Assembly (NCBI GenBank): GCA_031459765.1
Contig: JAVKHY010000012.1
Location: forward strand, 1 to 64,000
DNA: 64,000 nt
Direction of reading: 5' to 3'
DNA from: Armatimonadota bacterium
GTDB taxonomy: Bacteria > Sysuimicrobiota > Sysuimicrobiia > Sysuimicrobiales > Kaftiobacteriaceae
Below the pieces are notes generated by a model. That model saw nothing but the letters and a program-made list of their open reading frames with translations, made no database searches and had not been told where the DNA came from. Both the position numbers and the translations under genes were made by a program. Positions 42,166 through 51,212 of the stretch are shown here, one piece after another; positions within the stretch are counted from its first letter, which is position 1, and each line of letters opens with the position of its first letter.

Positions 42166-42918
42166 CTACTGGTAGGCCATGACCAGAATCGTCCGTTCGC
42201 GCGGGAGCGTCGCCGACGTCAACGTCACCGTGTGGCCGACGCGCTGCACGTTGGGTTTGCCGGCCAGGAACGGCTGCTCATCCGAGCCCGGCCACTGCGG
42301 CCGCGCCGCGGTCTTGTAGTGCATCGGGATGACCACGCGTGGGTTGAGCTGATCCGTGATCCGCGTCGCCTCCGCCGCGCCGATGGTGAAGGGCGCGCCG
42401 CCCACGGGGATGAGCAGGACGTCGATGCGGCCCAGGGCGCGGAGCTGCCCCTCGGTGAGCTGGGCCTGGCCGAGATCTCCCAGGTGGGCAATCCGGAGGC
42501 CGGCGACCTCGAGGACGAAGATGGTGTTGAATCCGCGGCCGGTGGTCCCGCCCGCGTCGTCGTGGAAGGCGGGCACGCTGTAGATCAGAACGTCGCCGGC
42601 GCGCTCGCGGATGGTATTCCACCCCGGGGGGTTCGTGGTCAGCCCGCGGAACACCCTCGCCTTCCCCCCGATGAGACCGGCGTTGTTGTGGTCGCCGTGT
42701 TCGTGCGTGATCAGGACGGCGTCGGCCTCCACGCCGGAGGGCATGGGAAGGCCGATGGTTCCGAAGGGATCGATGGCGACGCGGGTCCCGCCGCCGGTGG
42801 TGAGCAGGAAGAAGGACTGCCCATAGTAGCGCAGGGTGACCGCATCCGCGGCGGCGGCACCGGCGCCGGCGCCCAGGGTGACGAGGGCCGCGGCCATCAA
42901 CCAGGTCAGGCGCAGCAT
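42166..42918 (-). CDS. Exported MBL-fold hydrolase, UlaG/UPF0173-like
   Basis: 250 residues from ATG 42918, which follows GGAGGTGG with good spacing. The N-terminus (MLRLTWLMAAALVTLGAGAGAAAAD) is a signal peptide. Zinc motif ITHEHGDHNN, then YSVPAFHDDAGG, AHLGDLGQ and PMHYKT place it in the UlaG-like branch of MBL proteins. Most cytoplasmic relatives lack a signal peptide, so this is a secreted variant. Substrate unknown. Confidence 0.85.
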   Translation of the reverse strand: MLRLTWLMAAALVTLGAGAGAAAADAVTLRYYGQSFFLLTTGGGTRVAIDPFGTIGLPMPSGVEADAVLITHEHGDHNNAGLIGGKARVFRGLTTNPPGWNTIRERAGDVLIYSVPAFHDDAGGTTGRGFNTIFVLEVAGLRIAHLGDLGQAQLTEGQLRALGRIDVLLIPVGGAPFTIGAAEATRITDQLNPRVVIPMHYKTAARPQWPGSDEQPFLAGKPNVQRVGHTVTLTSATLPRERTILVMAYQ

Positions 42919-42954
42919 GTGGTCCACCTCCCGAGTCGGGGACACTTGTGTTTT

Positions 42955-43986
42955 TCAACCGCCCGAAGGGGCCGGTTTCTTCCGGCGTTCGTCGGCGCCG
43001 CGCGCCAGCAGCGAGGCGATCCGCAGCGCCCGGGCCATGGGGCGCGGGTCGGCGACCCCCCGACCGGCGATGTCAAAGGCGGTGCCGTGGGAGGGGGTGG
43101 TCAGCACAAAGGACAGTCCCACGCCGACGCTGACCCCCATCTCGAACCCGAGGAGTTTCGTCGCGATCTGGGCCTGATCGTGGTACATGGAAACGACGAC
43201 GTCGAACCGGCCGGCGCGCGCCAGGCGGAAGACGTGGTCGGCGGGAATCGGCCCCATGGCGTTGATCCCCTCGGTGATCGCGGCCACGACCGCGGGCGTG
43301 ATCGCGTGTTCCTCCTCATCGCCGATCAGGCCGCCCTCGCCGGCGTGGGGATTGAGCGCGGCCACGCCGATCCGCAGCTCTCGGCCCCCGGCCCGGGTGG
43401 CGACGCGGTGCGCCAGGCGGATGGCGCGCAGGACCCGCTCCCGGGTGATCTGCGGGGCGACCTCCCGCAGCGGGATGTGCGAGGTTGCGCGGGCCACCCA
43501 CAGCAGCCGGCCCGAGTCGGGCGCCGCCGGGTGGGGGATGACGTTCATCTCGTCGTACTCCTCCACCCCCGCCAGGCGGGCCACGAATTCGTACTCGTCG
43601 CGCACGGCGTGGCCGGCGCGGATGAGCGCCTGCTTGTTCAGCGGCGCGAAGACCACAGCGTCCACTGCGCCCCGGAGGGCCAGCCGCACCGCGGTCTCCA
43701 TCCATCGTCCGGCCGCCCGGCCCGCGGCGGGGCTCATCTCGCCGATCGTCCAGGTCCGGTCGTCGGCGGGGACGTCGAGGAAGGGCACCCCGTCTGCGGT
43801 CACCGGCTCCGGCGCCACCGCGGGGCGCGGCGGGAGCGGCAGGCGGGCCACGCCCCGGGCCTGCTCCCACACCCGGGCGTCTCCCACAAGGAGGAGGGCG
43901 TCTTCCGGCGGGTCGGCCAGGGCTTTCGCCAGGACCTCCGGCCCGATGCCGGTGGGATCCCCGATGACCGCGGCCAGTCTGACCAT
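42955..43986 (-). CDS. PdxA-family dehydrogenase (4-hydroxythreonine-4-phosphate or related)
   Basis: 343 residues from ATG 43986. PdxA fold: AVIGDPTGIGPEVLAKAL, metal His ligands in SHIPLREV, NPHAGEGG and MYHDQAQIATK, and DHGTAFDI-like THGTAFDIAG. NAD+-dependent oxidative decarboxylase of phosphorylated hydroxy acids. Because a second PdxA lies at 58669 and this copy sits in a sugar-acid/carboxylate island, it is more likely a PdxA2-type enzyme (4-phospho-D-threonate/erythronate class) than the vitamin B6 enzyme. The DUF1537 kinase that usually partners PdxA2 is not in the window. Confidence 0.85.
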   Translation of the reverse strand: MVRLAAVIGDPTGIGPEVLAKALADPPEDALLLVGDARVWEQARGVARLPLPPRPAVAPEPVTADGVPFLDVPADDRTWTIGEMSPAAGRAAGRWMETAVRLALRGAVDAVVFAPLNKQALIRAGHAVRDEYEFVARLAGVEEYDEMNVIPHPAAPDSGRLLWVARATSHIPLREVAPQITRERVLRAIRLAHRVATRAGGRELRIGVAALNPHAGEGGLIGDEEEHAITPAVVAAITEGINAMGPIPADHVFRLARAGRFDVVVSMYHDQAQIATKLLGFEMGVSVGVGLSFVLTTPSHGTAFDIAGRGVADPRPMARALRIASLLARGADERRKKPAPSGG

Positions 43987-44044
43987 CGTCGCCCTCCTGC
44001 TGGACGCCTCATCAACCCCGGTGGAGGAGTCGCCGCGGGCAAGA

Positions 44045-44062
44045 AGTATATTGTATACCAAT
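44045..44062. promoter_or_regulatory. GntR-type operator candidate between pdxA-like and prpD-like genes
   Basis: An A+T-rich spot in the 114-base divergent region. ATTG-TATAC-CAAT at 44050-44062 is an inverted repeat with a palindromic GTATAC core, like operators of FCD-subfamily GntR regulators. The minus strand reads TATACT (44050-44045), a possible -10 for the pdxA-like gene. A GntR-FCD regulator is encoded at 46538, three genes downstream. Confidence 0.5.
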
Positions 44063-44100
44063 TCCCGCACTCCACGGCCCGGCCTGGCCGAGGTGCACGC

Positions 44101-45483
44101 ATGGGTGTGACCGAACAACTGGCCCGCTTCGCCCTGGAGACGAGGCCCATCCCCGACGACGTTCGAGAGCTGGCCACCAACCACCTCGTGGACGGGATCG
44201 CCGTGATGCTGGCCGGAGCGGCGGAAGAGAGCGGCCGGCTGGTCCGCGCCCACCTGCGGGAGATCGCCGGAGCGGCGCAGGCCACGGTGCTGGGAAGCCG
44301 GCTGCGCGCCCCGCTGCAGCTGGCGGCGTGGGCCAACGGCACGGCCGGCCACGCCATGGACTACGACGACACGCAACTGGCCACCGACCCGCAGAGCGTC
44401 TACGGGCTGCTGACCCATCCCACCGTCCCGGTCCTCGCCGCCGCGCTGGCCGCCGCCGAGGGGGCCGGCGCCTCAGGCGCGGCGTTGCTCGACGCCTACA
44501 TCGTCGGTGTCGAAGTGGCCTGCCGCATCGCCGATGCCGTCCACCCCCGCCACTACCGGGACGGCTTCCACTCCACGGCGACGATGGGCGGCTTCGGCGC
44601 CGCGGCGGCCGCGGCGCGGATTTTCGGCTGCGACCTGGATGCGACGCTGCGGGCCTTCGGGCTGGCGGCCAGCATGAGCGCGGGGCTGCGGGAGAACTTC
44701 GGCACGATGACCAAGCCCTTTCACGCCGGGCGGGCCGCGGAGAACGGGCTGTTTGCCGTGCTCCTGGCGCGGCGCGGCTGGACCGCGGCGAAGAACATCC
44801 TGGAGGCGCCGCGGGGGTTCTACAGCGCCGCCGCCGGCGGCTACGATCCGGCGAGGATCGAGGGCAAACTCGGCGCGCCCTACTTCTTCATCCACCCCGG
44901 GATCTCCATCAAGCCCTATCCCTCCGGGTCCCTGTCCCATCCGGCGCAGGATGTGTTGCTGGACCTGGTCCGGGAGCACGACATCAGGCCCGAGCAGGTG
45001 GAGCGGATCGACGTGGGCGTGAACTCCCACGTGCCCAACGCCCTGATCCACACCCGGCCGACCACGGCGCTGGAGGGGAAGTTCAGCTTGCAGTTCCAGA
45101 TGGCCATCGGCGTCCTGGAGCGGCGCGCCGGCATCGCCCAGTTCGTGGACGCCAAGGTCCAGGACCCGCGGACGCGGGCGCTGATGGAGCGCGTGCACGT
45201 CTATGTGGATCCGGAGATCGAGGCCCTGGGCTACAACGAGATGCGCATGAAGGTGCGGATCACGCTGCGCGACGGGCGCACGCTGGCCGGCTACGCCGAC
45301 AAGGCGAAGGGGCACCCGCGCAAGCCGATGACCCGCGACGACCTGCGGGAGAAGTTCCTGGACTGCGCCACGCTGGTCATGCCGACGGAGACGGCGGAGT
45401 CCGCCCTGGTCCACCTCTGGGCGATCCGGGAGATCGAGCGGGTCGCCGACCTGATGCCGATGCTCACGGGGACCGCGCCGTGA
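44101..45483 (+). CDS. MmgE/PrpD family protein
   Basis: 460 residues, ATG after GAGG. MmgE/PrpD fold: two-domain protein with NGTAGHAMDYDDTQ, HPTVPVLAAALA, RDGFHSTATMGGFGAAAAAARIFG and GTMTKPFHAGRAAENG motifs. Members include 2-methylcitrate dehydratase, cis-aconitate decarboxylase and iminodisuccinate epimerase; they dehydrate, decarboxylate or racemise tri- and dicarboxylates. First gene of the second plus-strand unit, upstream of a TtuC-type dehydrogenase with a GTGA overlap. Specific reaction not assignable. Confidence 0.9.
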   Translation: MGVTEQLARFALETRPIPDDVRELATNHLVDGIAVMLAGAAEESGRLVRAHLREIAGAAQATVLGSRLRAPLQLAAWANGTAGHAMDYDDTQLATDPQSVYGLLTHPTVPVLAAALAAAEGAGASGAALLDAYIVGVEVACRIADAVHPRHYRDGFHSTATMGGFGAAAAAARIFGCDLDATLRAFGLAASMSAGLRENFGTMTKPFHAGRAAENGLFAVLLARRGWTAAKNILEAPRGFYSAAAGGYDPARIEGKLGAPYFFIHPGISIKPYPSGSLSHPAQDVLLDLVREHDIRPEQVERIDVGVNSHVPNALIHTRPTTALEGKFSLQFQMAIGVLERRAGIAQFVDAKVQDPRTRALMERVHVYVDPEIEALGYNEMRMKVRITLRDGRTLAGYADKAKGHPRKPMTRDDLREKFLDCATLVMPTETAESALVHLWAIREIERVADLMPMLTGTAP

Positions 45484-46541
45484 GGCGCTACCGCCTCGCC
45501 GTCATCCCCGGGGACGGGATCGGCCGGGAGGTCATTCCGGAAGGGCTGAAGGTGCTGCACGCGGCGGGACGGCGGTTCGGCTTCACGATGGAAGCCGAGG
45601 AGTTCCCCTGGGGGTGCGAGTACTACCTGCGGCACGGCGTGATGATGCCCACCGACGGCCTGGTCCGGCTGCGCGACCACGATGCGATCTACCTCGGGGC
45701 GATCGGGGATCCCCGGGTCCCCGATCACGTCTCGCTGTGGGGCCTGCTGCTCCGCATCCGCAAAGCCTTCGACCAGTACGCCAACGTCCGGCCGATCCGC
45801 CTGCTGGAGGGCATTCCCTCGCCGCTGGCCGGGCGCGCGCCCTCCGACGTGGACATCCTGTTCGTACGGGAGAACACCGAGGGCGAGTACGCCGGCGTGG
45901 GCGGGCGGGTGCACCAGGGGACGCCCGACGAGGTGGCGCTGCAGACGAGCGTCTTCACCCGGCGCGGCACGGAGCGGATCCTGCGCTACGCCTTCGAGCT
46001 GGCCCGGAGCCGACGCCGCCGGCTGGCCCACATCACGAAGTCGAACGCCCTGCAGTACACCGCGGTGCTGTGGGACGAGGTGGCCGAGGTCGTGGCCCGC
46101 GACTACCCCGACGTCCAGGTCTGGAAGCTGCACGTGGACGCCGCCGCCTACCAGATGGTCCTGCACCCGGAGCGGTTCGACGTCATGGTCGGCTCCAATC
46201 TCTTCGCCGACATCCTCACCGACCTCGGCGCGGCGTTGCAGGGGAGCCTGGGGCTGGCGGCCAGCGCCAACCTGGACCCGACGCGTCGCCACCCCTCGAT
46301 GTTCGAGCCGGTCCACGGGTCGGCGCCGGACATCGCCGGGAAGAACATCGCCAACCCCATGGCGGCGATCTGGACGGCGTCGCTGATGCTGGAGCACCTG
46401 GGCGAGGGCGAGGCCGCGGGCGCGGTCTTCGAGGCCCTGCGGCGGGTCGTGCGCCAGGGCGAGTTCCGCACCCCGGACCTGGGCGGACGGCACACGACCC
46501 AGGCGGTCGGAAACGCCGTAGTGGAGGCCCTGGGCGCATGA
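45480..46541 (+). CDS. Tartrate/D-malate dehydrogenase-like (isocitrate/isopropylmalate dehydrogenase family)
   Basis: 353 residues from GTG 45480. Beta-decarboxylating dehydrogenase: IPGDGIGREVIPEG, LGAIGDPRVPDHVSLWGLLL, FDQYANVRPIRL, FVRENTEGEY, THITKSNAL-type HITKSNALQYT and VHGSAPDIAGKNIANP. The VPDHVSLWGLLL and FDQYANVRP segments are typical of the TtuC/DmlA branch (tartrate dehydrogenase/decarboxylase, D-malate dehydrogenase), which make pyruvate or glycerate. A D-malate role would fit a maleate-hydratase function for the LeuCD-like pair. ATGA overlap with the GntR gene. Confidence 0.88.
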   Translation: MRRYRLAVIPGDGIGREVIPEGLKVLHAAGRRFGFTMEAEEFPWGCEYYLRHGVMMPTDGLVRLRDHDAIYLGAIGDPRVPDHVSLWGLLLRIRKAFDQYANVRPIRLLEGIPSPLAGRAPSDVDILFVRENTEGEYAGVGGRVHQGTPDEVALQTSVFTRRGTERILRYAFELARSRRRRLAHITKSNALQYTAVLWDEVAEVVARDYPDVQVWKLHVDAAAYQMVLHPERFDVMVGSNLFADILTDLGAALQGSLGLAASANLDPTRRHPSMFEPVHGSAPDIAGKNIANPMAAIWTASLMLEHLGEGEAAGAVFEALRRVVRQGEFRTPDLGGRHTTQAVGNAVVEALGA

Positions 46542-47224
46542 CCGACCTGCTCTTGACCGAGAACCTGCCGGCCCGCGAACTGGTCTTCCGCAAGCTGCGC
46601 GAGGCGATCCTCAGCGGCCGGTTCCAGCCCGGGCAGCGCCTGCGCGAGCGGGAACTCGTGGGCCGGATGGGGGTCAGCCGCACCCCGATCCGCGAGGCGC
46701 TGCGCAAGCTGGAACTGGAGGGGCTGGTCACCACCGTCCCCTACCGGGGGCCCGTCGTGACCCGGCCGACCCTGGACAGCGCCCGGGAACTCTACGAGAC
46801 GCGCGCCGCGCTGGAGGGCCAGGCCACGGCCCTCTTCACCCTGCGCGCCGACGAGGAGGCCGTAGAGCGCCTGCGGAGGTGCATCAGGGACGCGGAACGC
46901 GCCCTGCAGCGGCGGCGTCCCGAGGGAATCCTGGCCGCCAACAACGCCTTCCACGACACGATTGCCGCCGGCTGCGGGAACGGGCTGCTGCAGGGGCTGA
47001 TCGCCAACCTGCGCGACCGCATCGTCCTGCTCCGGGTGGAGTCGCTGTCCTATCCGGGCCGGCGCTCCCGCTCCATCAGCGAGCACAAAGCCATCGTCCG
47101 GATGATCGAGCGCCGGGACGCGCCGGGTGCCCGGGCGCTGGTGGAGGAGCACATCATGCACGCCTGGCGGGCGGCCCGGGCGCAGCTCCTCCTGCAGGGG
47201 CGCAGCCGCGGGAGGAACGGATGA
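46538..47224 (+). CDS. GntR-family (FCD) transcriptional regulator
   Basis: 228 residues, ATG 46538. N-terminal winged helix (ELVFRKLREAILSGRFQPGQRLRERELVGRMGVSRTPIREALRKLE) and C-terminal all-helical FCD sensor domain (ELYETRAALEGQATALF..., FHDTIAAGCGNGLLQGLI, EHKAIVRMIE). Usually a metabolite-responsive repressor of its own catabolic operon. The ATTG-TATAC-CAAT dyad at 44050 is a candidate site. Confidence 0.93.
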   Translation: MTDLLLTENLPARELVFRKLREAILSGRFQPGQRLRERELVGRMGVSRTPIREALRKLELEGLVTTVPYRGPVVTRPTLDSARELYETRAALEGQATALFTLRADEEAVERLRRCIRDAERALQRRRPEGILAANNAFHDTIAAGCGNGLLQGLIANLRDRIVLLRVESLSYPGRRSRSISEHKAIVRMIERRDAPGARALVEEHIMHAWRAARAQLLLQGRSRGRNG

Positions 47225-47240
47225 ACGGGGGAGGGCGGCG

Positions 47241-48224
47241 GTGAACCTGGCCGCGATGGCCCCGACGGCGCGGCGGATGATGGAACAGGTGCTGGCCGTC
47301 CGCCCCGGAGAGCGCCTGGTGATCGTCACCGACTTCGAACGGCCGCGCTCCATCACCGAGCTGCTCACGGCCACGGCGACCCTGTACGGGCTGCAGACGG
47401 TGGTGGTGGCCATGCCGGCCCGCGAGATGGGCGGGGAGGAGCCGCCGCCGGCCGTGGCCGCGGCGATGCGCGAGGCCGACTGCATCATCGTCCAGACCTC
47501 CCACTCCATGACCCACACCAACGCCGAACGCGAGGCGCTGCGGGCGGGGGCCCGGGTCTGCAACATCCGCGAGGTGGACGAGGAGATGATGGTGCGCGGC
47601 GGGATGACCGCGGACTACGAGGAGGTGGACCGCATCACCCGCCGGGGCGTCACCCTGCTGGGCGCGGCGACGCGGGCCCGCCTCACCACGCCGGAGGGGA
47701 CCGATCTCACGCTGGACCTCACCGGCCGCCCGGCCTTCGCCCTCTCCGGGTTCGCCCGCGAGCCGGGACAGTTCTCCGGCCTGCCGGACGGCGAGGCGGC
47801 CATCGCGCCCGTGGAGGGGCGCACCGAGGGCGTACTGGTCAACCCGTACCTGATCGAAAAGATCGGCCAGGTGACCGAGCCGTTCCGGCTGGAGGTCCGC
47901 GCCGGCGAGATTGTCCGGGTGGAGGGCGGAGCGCAGGCCCAGGCGCTGGCGGCCATCCTGGCGCGCAAGGATCCGGGCGCGCGCAACTTCGCCGCGGAAC
48001 TGGCCCTGGGGACCAATCCAGCCTGCCGCCTGATCCCCAAGTCGCGGGAGATCAAGAAGCGCCTGGGGCAGGCCCACGTGGCGCTGGGCGACAACCTCAG
48101 CCTGGCCGGGGTGGTGGAGAGCGCGGTGCATCTGGACATCATCCTGCTGCGTCCCACGCTGATGCTGGACGACCGCCTCGTGCTCGACAACGGAGATCCG
48201 CTGTTCGCGAGGGAGGCACCGTAG
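47241..48224 (+). CDS. M29 aminopeptidase / 2,5-dihydroxypyridine dioxygenase (NicX)-like metalloprotein
   Basis: 327 residues from GTG 47241. The metal-binding pattern of the M29-like fold is present: E in PVEGRTEGVLVNP, E in AAELALGTNP, H in QAHVALGDN and the HxD of ESAVHLDIILL. This fold serves both thermophilic metallo-aminopeptidases and the Fe2+-dependent ring-cleaving dioxygenase NicX of nicotinate breakdown, which I cannot separate by eye. The setting (hydantoinase, hydro-lyase, TTT transporter) makes a small-molecule enzyme more plausible than a peptidase. 16 bases after the GntR stop. Confidence 0.75.
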   Translation: MNLAAMAPTARRMMEQVLAVRPGERLVIVTDFERPRSITELLTATATLYGLQTVVVAMPAREMGGEEPPPAVAAAMREADCIIVQTSHSMTHTNAEREALRAGARVCNIREVDEEMMVRGGMTADYEEVDRITRRGVTLLGAATRARLTTPEGTDLTLDLTGRPAFALSGFAREPGQFSGLPDGEAAIAPVEGRTEGVLVNPYLIEKIGQVTEPFRLEVRAGEIVRVEGGAQAQALAAILARKDPGARNFAAELALGTNPACRLIPKSREIKKRLGQAHVALGDNLSLAGVVESAVHLDIILLRPTLMLDDRLVLDNGDPLFAREAP

Positions 48225-48251
48225 ACCGCCCACAGTGAAGGGGGGAGCGTC

Positions 48252-49211
48252 ATGAGGGGACAGGCACGGATCGCGGGGCTCATCCTGTTGATGGTTCTGG
48301 CGGCGGGGACCGTCGCCGTCGGCCAGGGGTCCTATCCGACCAAACCGATCACGCTGGTCACCCACAGCAGCCCCGGAGCGGGAGGAGACATCTTCCTCCG
48401 CAACCTGGCCAAGTACCTGGAGGGCATTGTCCCCGTGCCGATCGTCGTCGAGAACCGCAGCGGCGGCTCGTCGGCCCGGGCGGTGACCTACGTCGCCACC
48501 AGTCCGAAGGACGGCTACGTCCTCTACGGCAGCACGCCGACCTTCCTGCAGACACCCATCCTGACCAAGACCCCCCACACCTTCCTCGACCTGCAGCCCG
48601 TGGCCAACGTGTTCTTTGACCCGATGATCCTTTACGTCAAAACCGACTCGCCGTGGAAGACGTTGACCGACATCGTGAACGCGGCGAAGCAGCGGCCCGG
48701 CACCGTCCGCTTCGGCGCGGCCACGCCCGGGTCGGTGGAGCACATGATCGCCCACCAGCTCCAGAAGGTGGCCAAGGTCCAGGTCCAGCCGGTCACCTTC
48801 GAGGGCGGCGGCGACCTCCTGCTCGCCGTGCTGGGCGGTCACGTCGACCTGGGGGTGGGCGAGTACGCGGAGGTCGCCTCCCAGGTGCAGGCGGGTCAGG
48901 TGCGGGTGGTCAACTCCTTCACCGAGAACCGCCTGCCGGGCACGACGATCCCCACGGCGAAGGAACTCGGGGTGAACATCGTCGTGACCAAGTTCCGGGG
49001 CCTCCTCGGACCCAAGGGGATGGATCCGGCGGCGATCGCCTTCTGGGAAGATGCGATCAAGCGGGTCCTGGCCCGGCCGGCCTACCGGGCCTACTACACC
49101 TCCGTGTACCTGCTCCCGGCGTACATGGACCACGTCCAGTATAACCTCTACCTCCACCGGATGAACCAGGAGCTGCGGCGCTACATGAAGGAGATCGGCG
49201 TCATCCAGTAG
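48252..49211 (+). CDS. tctC: Tripartite tricarboxylate transporter substrate-binding protein TctC
   Basis: 319 residues, ATG after GGGGGGAG. Signal peptide (RIAGLILLMVLAAGTVAVGQ), then the Bug/TctC fold: SYPTKPITLVTHSSPGAGGDIFLRNLAKYL, VPIVVENRSGGSSARAV, TYVATSPKDGYVLYG. It binds a carboxylate (citrate-like or aromatic) in the periplasm or cell wall and delivers it to TctAB. The dense pocket residues cannot be matched to a ligand by eye. First gene of the transporter trio. Confidence 0.93.
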   Translation: MRGQARIAGLILLMVLAAGTVAVGQGSYPTKPITLVTHSSPGAGGDIFLRNLAKYLEGIVPVPIVVENRSGGSSARAVTYVATSPKDGYVLYGSTPTFLQTPILTKTPHTFLDLQPVANVFFDPMILYVKTDSPWKTLTDIVNAAKQRPGTVRFGAATPGSVEHMIAHQLQKVAKVQVQPVTFEGGGDLLLAVLGGHVDLGVGEYAEVASQVQAGQVRVVNSFTENRLPGTTIPTAKELGVNIVVTKFRGLLGPKGMDPAAIAFWEDAIKRVLARPAYRAYYTSVYLLPAYMDHVQYNLYLHRMNQELRRYMKEIGVIQ

Positions 49212-49220
49212 GAGGCGGCG

Positions 49221-49667
49221 ATGCGGCGGGCGGATCTGGCGATCGGAGTGGGGCTGCTCCTCTTCAGCCTCTTCTACGCGCAGCAGTCGTTCCTGATCCG
49301 CCGCGGCTTCGCCTCCGATCGCCTGGGCCCCGCGTTCTTCCCACGCCTGCTGGCCCTGGCATTGGGGATCCTGGCCGTGCTCCTCATCGTGCGGGCGCTG
49401 GCGGGACGCTCCGATCCGTCCCGCCCGCCCGCCATCCGCATCGGGGTCTTCGCCGGCGTCCTGGCCCTGGTGGTCGTCTACGCCCTCCTGATGCCCCGGG
49501 CCGGGTTCCTGATCGCCACCCCGCTGCTGCTCGGCTCCGTCATCCGGATCCTCGGCCTGCGGGACTGGACGACGCTGATCGGCACGGCCCTGGGGATCAC
49601 GGCCGTGCTCTACCTGGTCTTCGGGCGGGCCCTGCACGTGCTGCTGCCGATGGGCCCGCTGCGCTAG
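49221..49667 (+). CDS. tctB: Tripartite tricarboxylate transporter small membrane subunit TctB
   Basis: 148 residues, ATG after AGGAGG. Four predicted helices (LAIGVGLLLFSLFYAQ, FFPRLLALALGILAVLL, IRIGVFAGVLALVVVYALLM, WTTLIGTALGITAVLYLVF) match the TctB family. Works with TctA as the membrane part of the secondary transporter. Adjacent to TctC (9-base gap) and TctA. Confidence 0.9.
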   Translation: MRRADLAIGVGLLLFSLFYAQQSFLIRRGFASDRLGPAFFPRLLALALGILAVLLIVRALAGRSDPSRPPAIRIGVFAGVLALVVVYALLMPRAGFLIATPLLLGSVIRILGLRDWTTLIGTALGITAVLYLVFGRALHVLLPMGPLR

Positions 49668-49700
49668 CGCCGATGCGCGGGAAACCCTGAGGAGGTCGCC

Positions 49701-51212
49701 GTGCTGGAGCGGTTTGCCCTCGGCGCCCAGATCGCCTTCCAGCCGCTGTCGCTGCTGATGATGCTCCTGGGGGTGGCCTGGGGCATCCTCGGCGGGGCGA
49801 TGCCCGGGATCTCCGGCTCCATCGCCATGGCGCTGCTGCTGCCGCTGACCTTCGGCATGGACCCCACCGTGGCCCTGATGATGCTGGCCGGCGTCTACAT
49901 CGGGGCGATGTACGGCGGCTCCATCACGGCCATCCTGATCAGCACGCCGGGCACCCCCGGCGCCGCGGCCACGGTGATCGACGGCTACGTGCTGCACAAG
50001 AAGGGCCAGAGCGGCAAGGCCCTGGGCGTCTCGCTCATCACGGGGACCATCGGCGGCGTCATCAGCGTCTTCATCCTGGTGGCCCTGGCCGTGCCGCTGT
50101 CCAGGGTGGCGCTGGCCTTCGGCCCGCCCGAGTACTTCGCCCTGGGGGTGTTCGGCCTGGCCTTGATCAGCAGCTTCGTCGGCCGGGATCTGGTGAAGGG
50201 GACGATCTCCGCGGTGCTGGGGTTGATCGTGGCCACGGCGGGGACGGATCCCTTTTCCGGGACCCCCCGCTTCACCTTCGGCACGATCGACCTGCTGGGC
50301 GGCGTGCAGCTGGTCGCCGGGATGATCGGCCTCTTCGCGGTCTCCGAGATCTTCACGCGCGTCGCCGAGGGGATCGACTGGGAGCGGATCCGCGGCCGGT
50401 ACACCACCGACCTGCCCACGCTGGCCGAGCTGTGGAAACTGCGCGTGGCCGCCTTCATCGGGATCGTGATGGGGACGATCGAAGGGTTGCTGCCGGGCGG
50501 CGGCGGCGCCATCGCCTCCTTCATCGCCTACAACGAGGCCCGCCGGTGGTCGAAGCACCCGGAGGAGTTCGGCCGGGGGTCGCTGGAGGGGGTCGCCGCG
50601 CCGGAGACCGCGAACAACGTCGTCACCGGCACGGCGATGATTCCGCTGTTGACCTTCGGCATCCCGGGGAGCAACTCGGCGGCGATCATGCTGGCGGCGA
50701 TGATGCTCCACGGCGTGCAGCCCGGCCCGGCCCTCTTCGAGCGGACGCCCCAGGTCGTCTACGGACTGTTCGTGGGGATGCTCGTGGCCAACGTCATGAT
50801 GCTCGTGCTGGGCTTTCTCGCCCTGCGGCCGTCCATCGCTCTGGTCAACGTCCGCCCGCCGCTGCTGTACGCCGGCATCCTCGGCTTGGTCCTGGTGGGA
50901 GCCTACTCCATCAACAACAGCATGTTCGAGGTCTGGGTGGTGCTGACCACCGGGGTGGTGGGGTTCGGCATGCGCCGCTTCGGCTTCAACATCCTGGCCA
51001 TGGTGCTGGGGCTGGTCCTGGGCTTCATGGTTGAGGTGAACCTGCGGCGGTCGCTGCTGATCTCGTTGGGCAACCCCTGGGTGTTCTTCACCCGTCCGAT
51101 CTCCGCCGCCCTGCTGGTTCTGGCGGTCATCACGCTGCTGTGGCCGATCGTGCGCCAGGCGCGGGAGGACCGCCGCGCCCGCGCCGCCGCCGCGGCCTCC
51201 CCGTCCGCCTGA
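49701..51212 (+). CDS. tctA: Tripartite tricarboxylate transporter large permease TctA
   Basis: 503 residues, GTG start after GAGGAGG. Twelve-helix permease with the TctA signature GAMPGISGSIAMALLLPLTFGMDP, MYGGSITAILISTPGTPGAAATVIDGY, and LPGGGGAIASFIAYNEARRWSKHP. It uses the proton or sodium gradient to drive uptake of the ligand brought by TctC. Followed by a TGATG overlap with an SDR gene. Confidence 0.94.
   Translation: MLERFALGAQIAFQPLSLLMMLLGVAWGILGGAMPGISGSIAMALLLPLTFGMDPTVALMMLAGVYIGAMYGGSITAILISTPGTPGAAATVIDGYVLHKKGQSGKALGVSLITGTIGGVISVFILVALAVPLSRVALAFGPPEYFALGVFGLALISSFVGRDLVKGTISAVLGLIVATAGTDPFSGTPRFTFGTIDLLGGVQLVAGMIGLFAVSEIFTRVAEGIDWERIRGRYTTDLPTLAELWKLRVAAFIGIVMGTIEGLLPGGGGAIASFIAYNEARRWSKHPEEFGRGSLEGVAAPETANNVVTGTAMIPLLTFGIPGSNSAAIMLAAMMLHGVQPGPALFERTPQVVYGLFVGMLVANVMMLVLGFLALRPSIALVNVRPPLLYAGILGLVLVGAYSINNSMFEVWVVLTTGVVGFGMRRFGFNILAMVLGLVLGFMVEVNLRRSLLISLGNPWVFFTRPISAALLVLAVITLLWPIVRQAREDRRARAAAAASPSA

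Noticed and set aside
47154-50711. A 1185-residue minus-strand frame opposite the M29-like and tct genes
   Set aside because: Same GC shadow effect; the plus strand encodes well-conserved families in order with ribosome binding sites.
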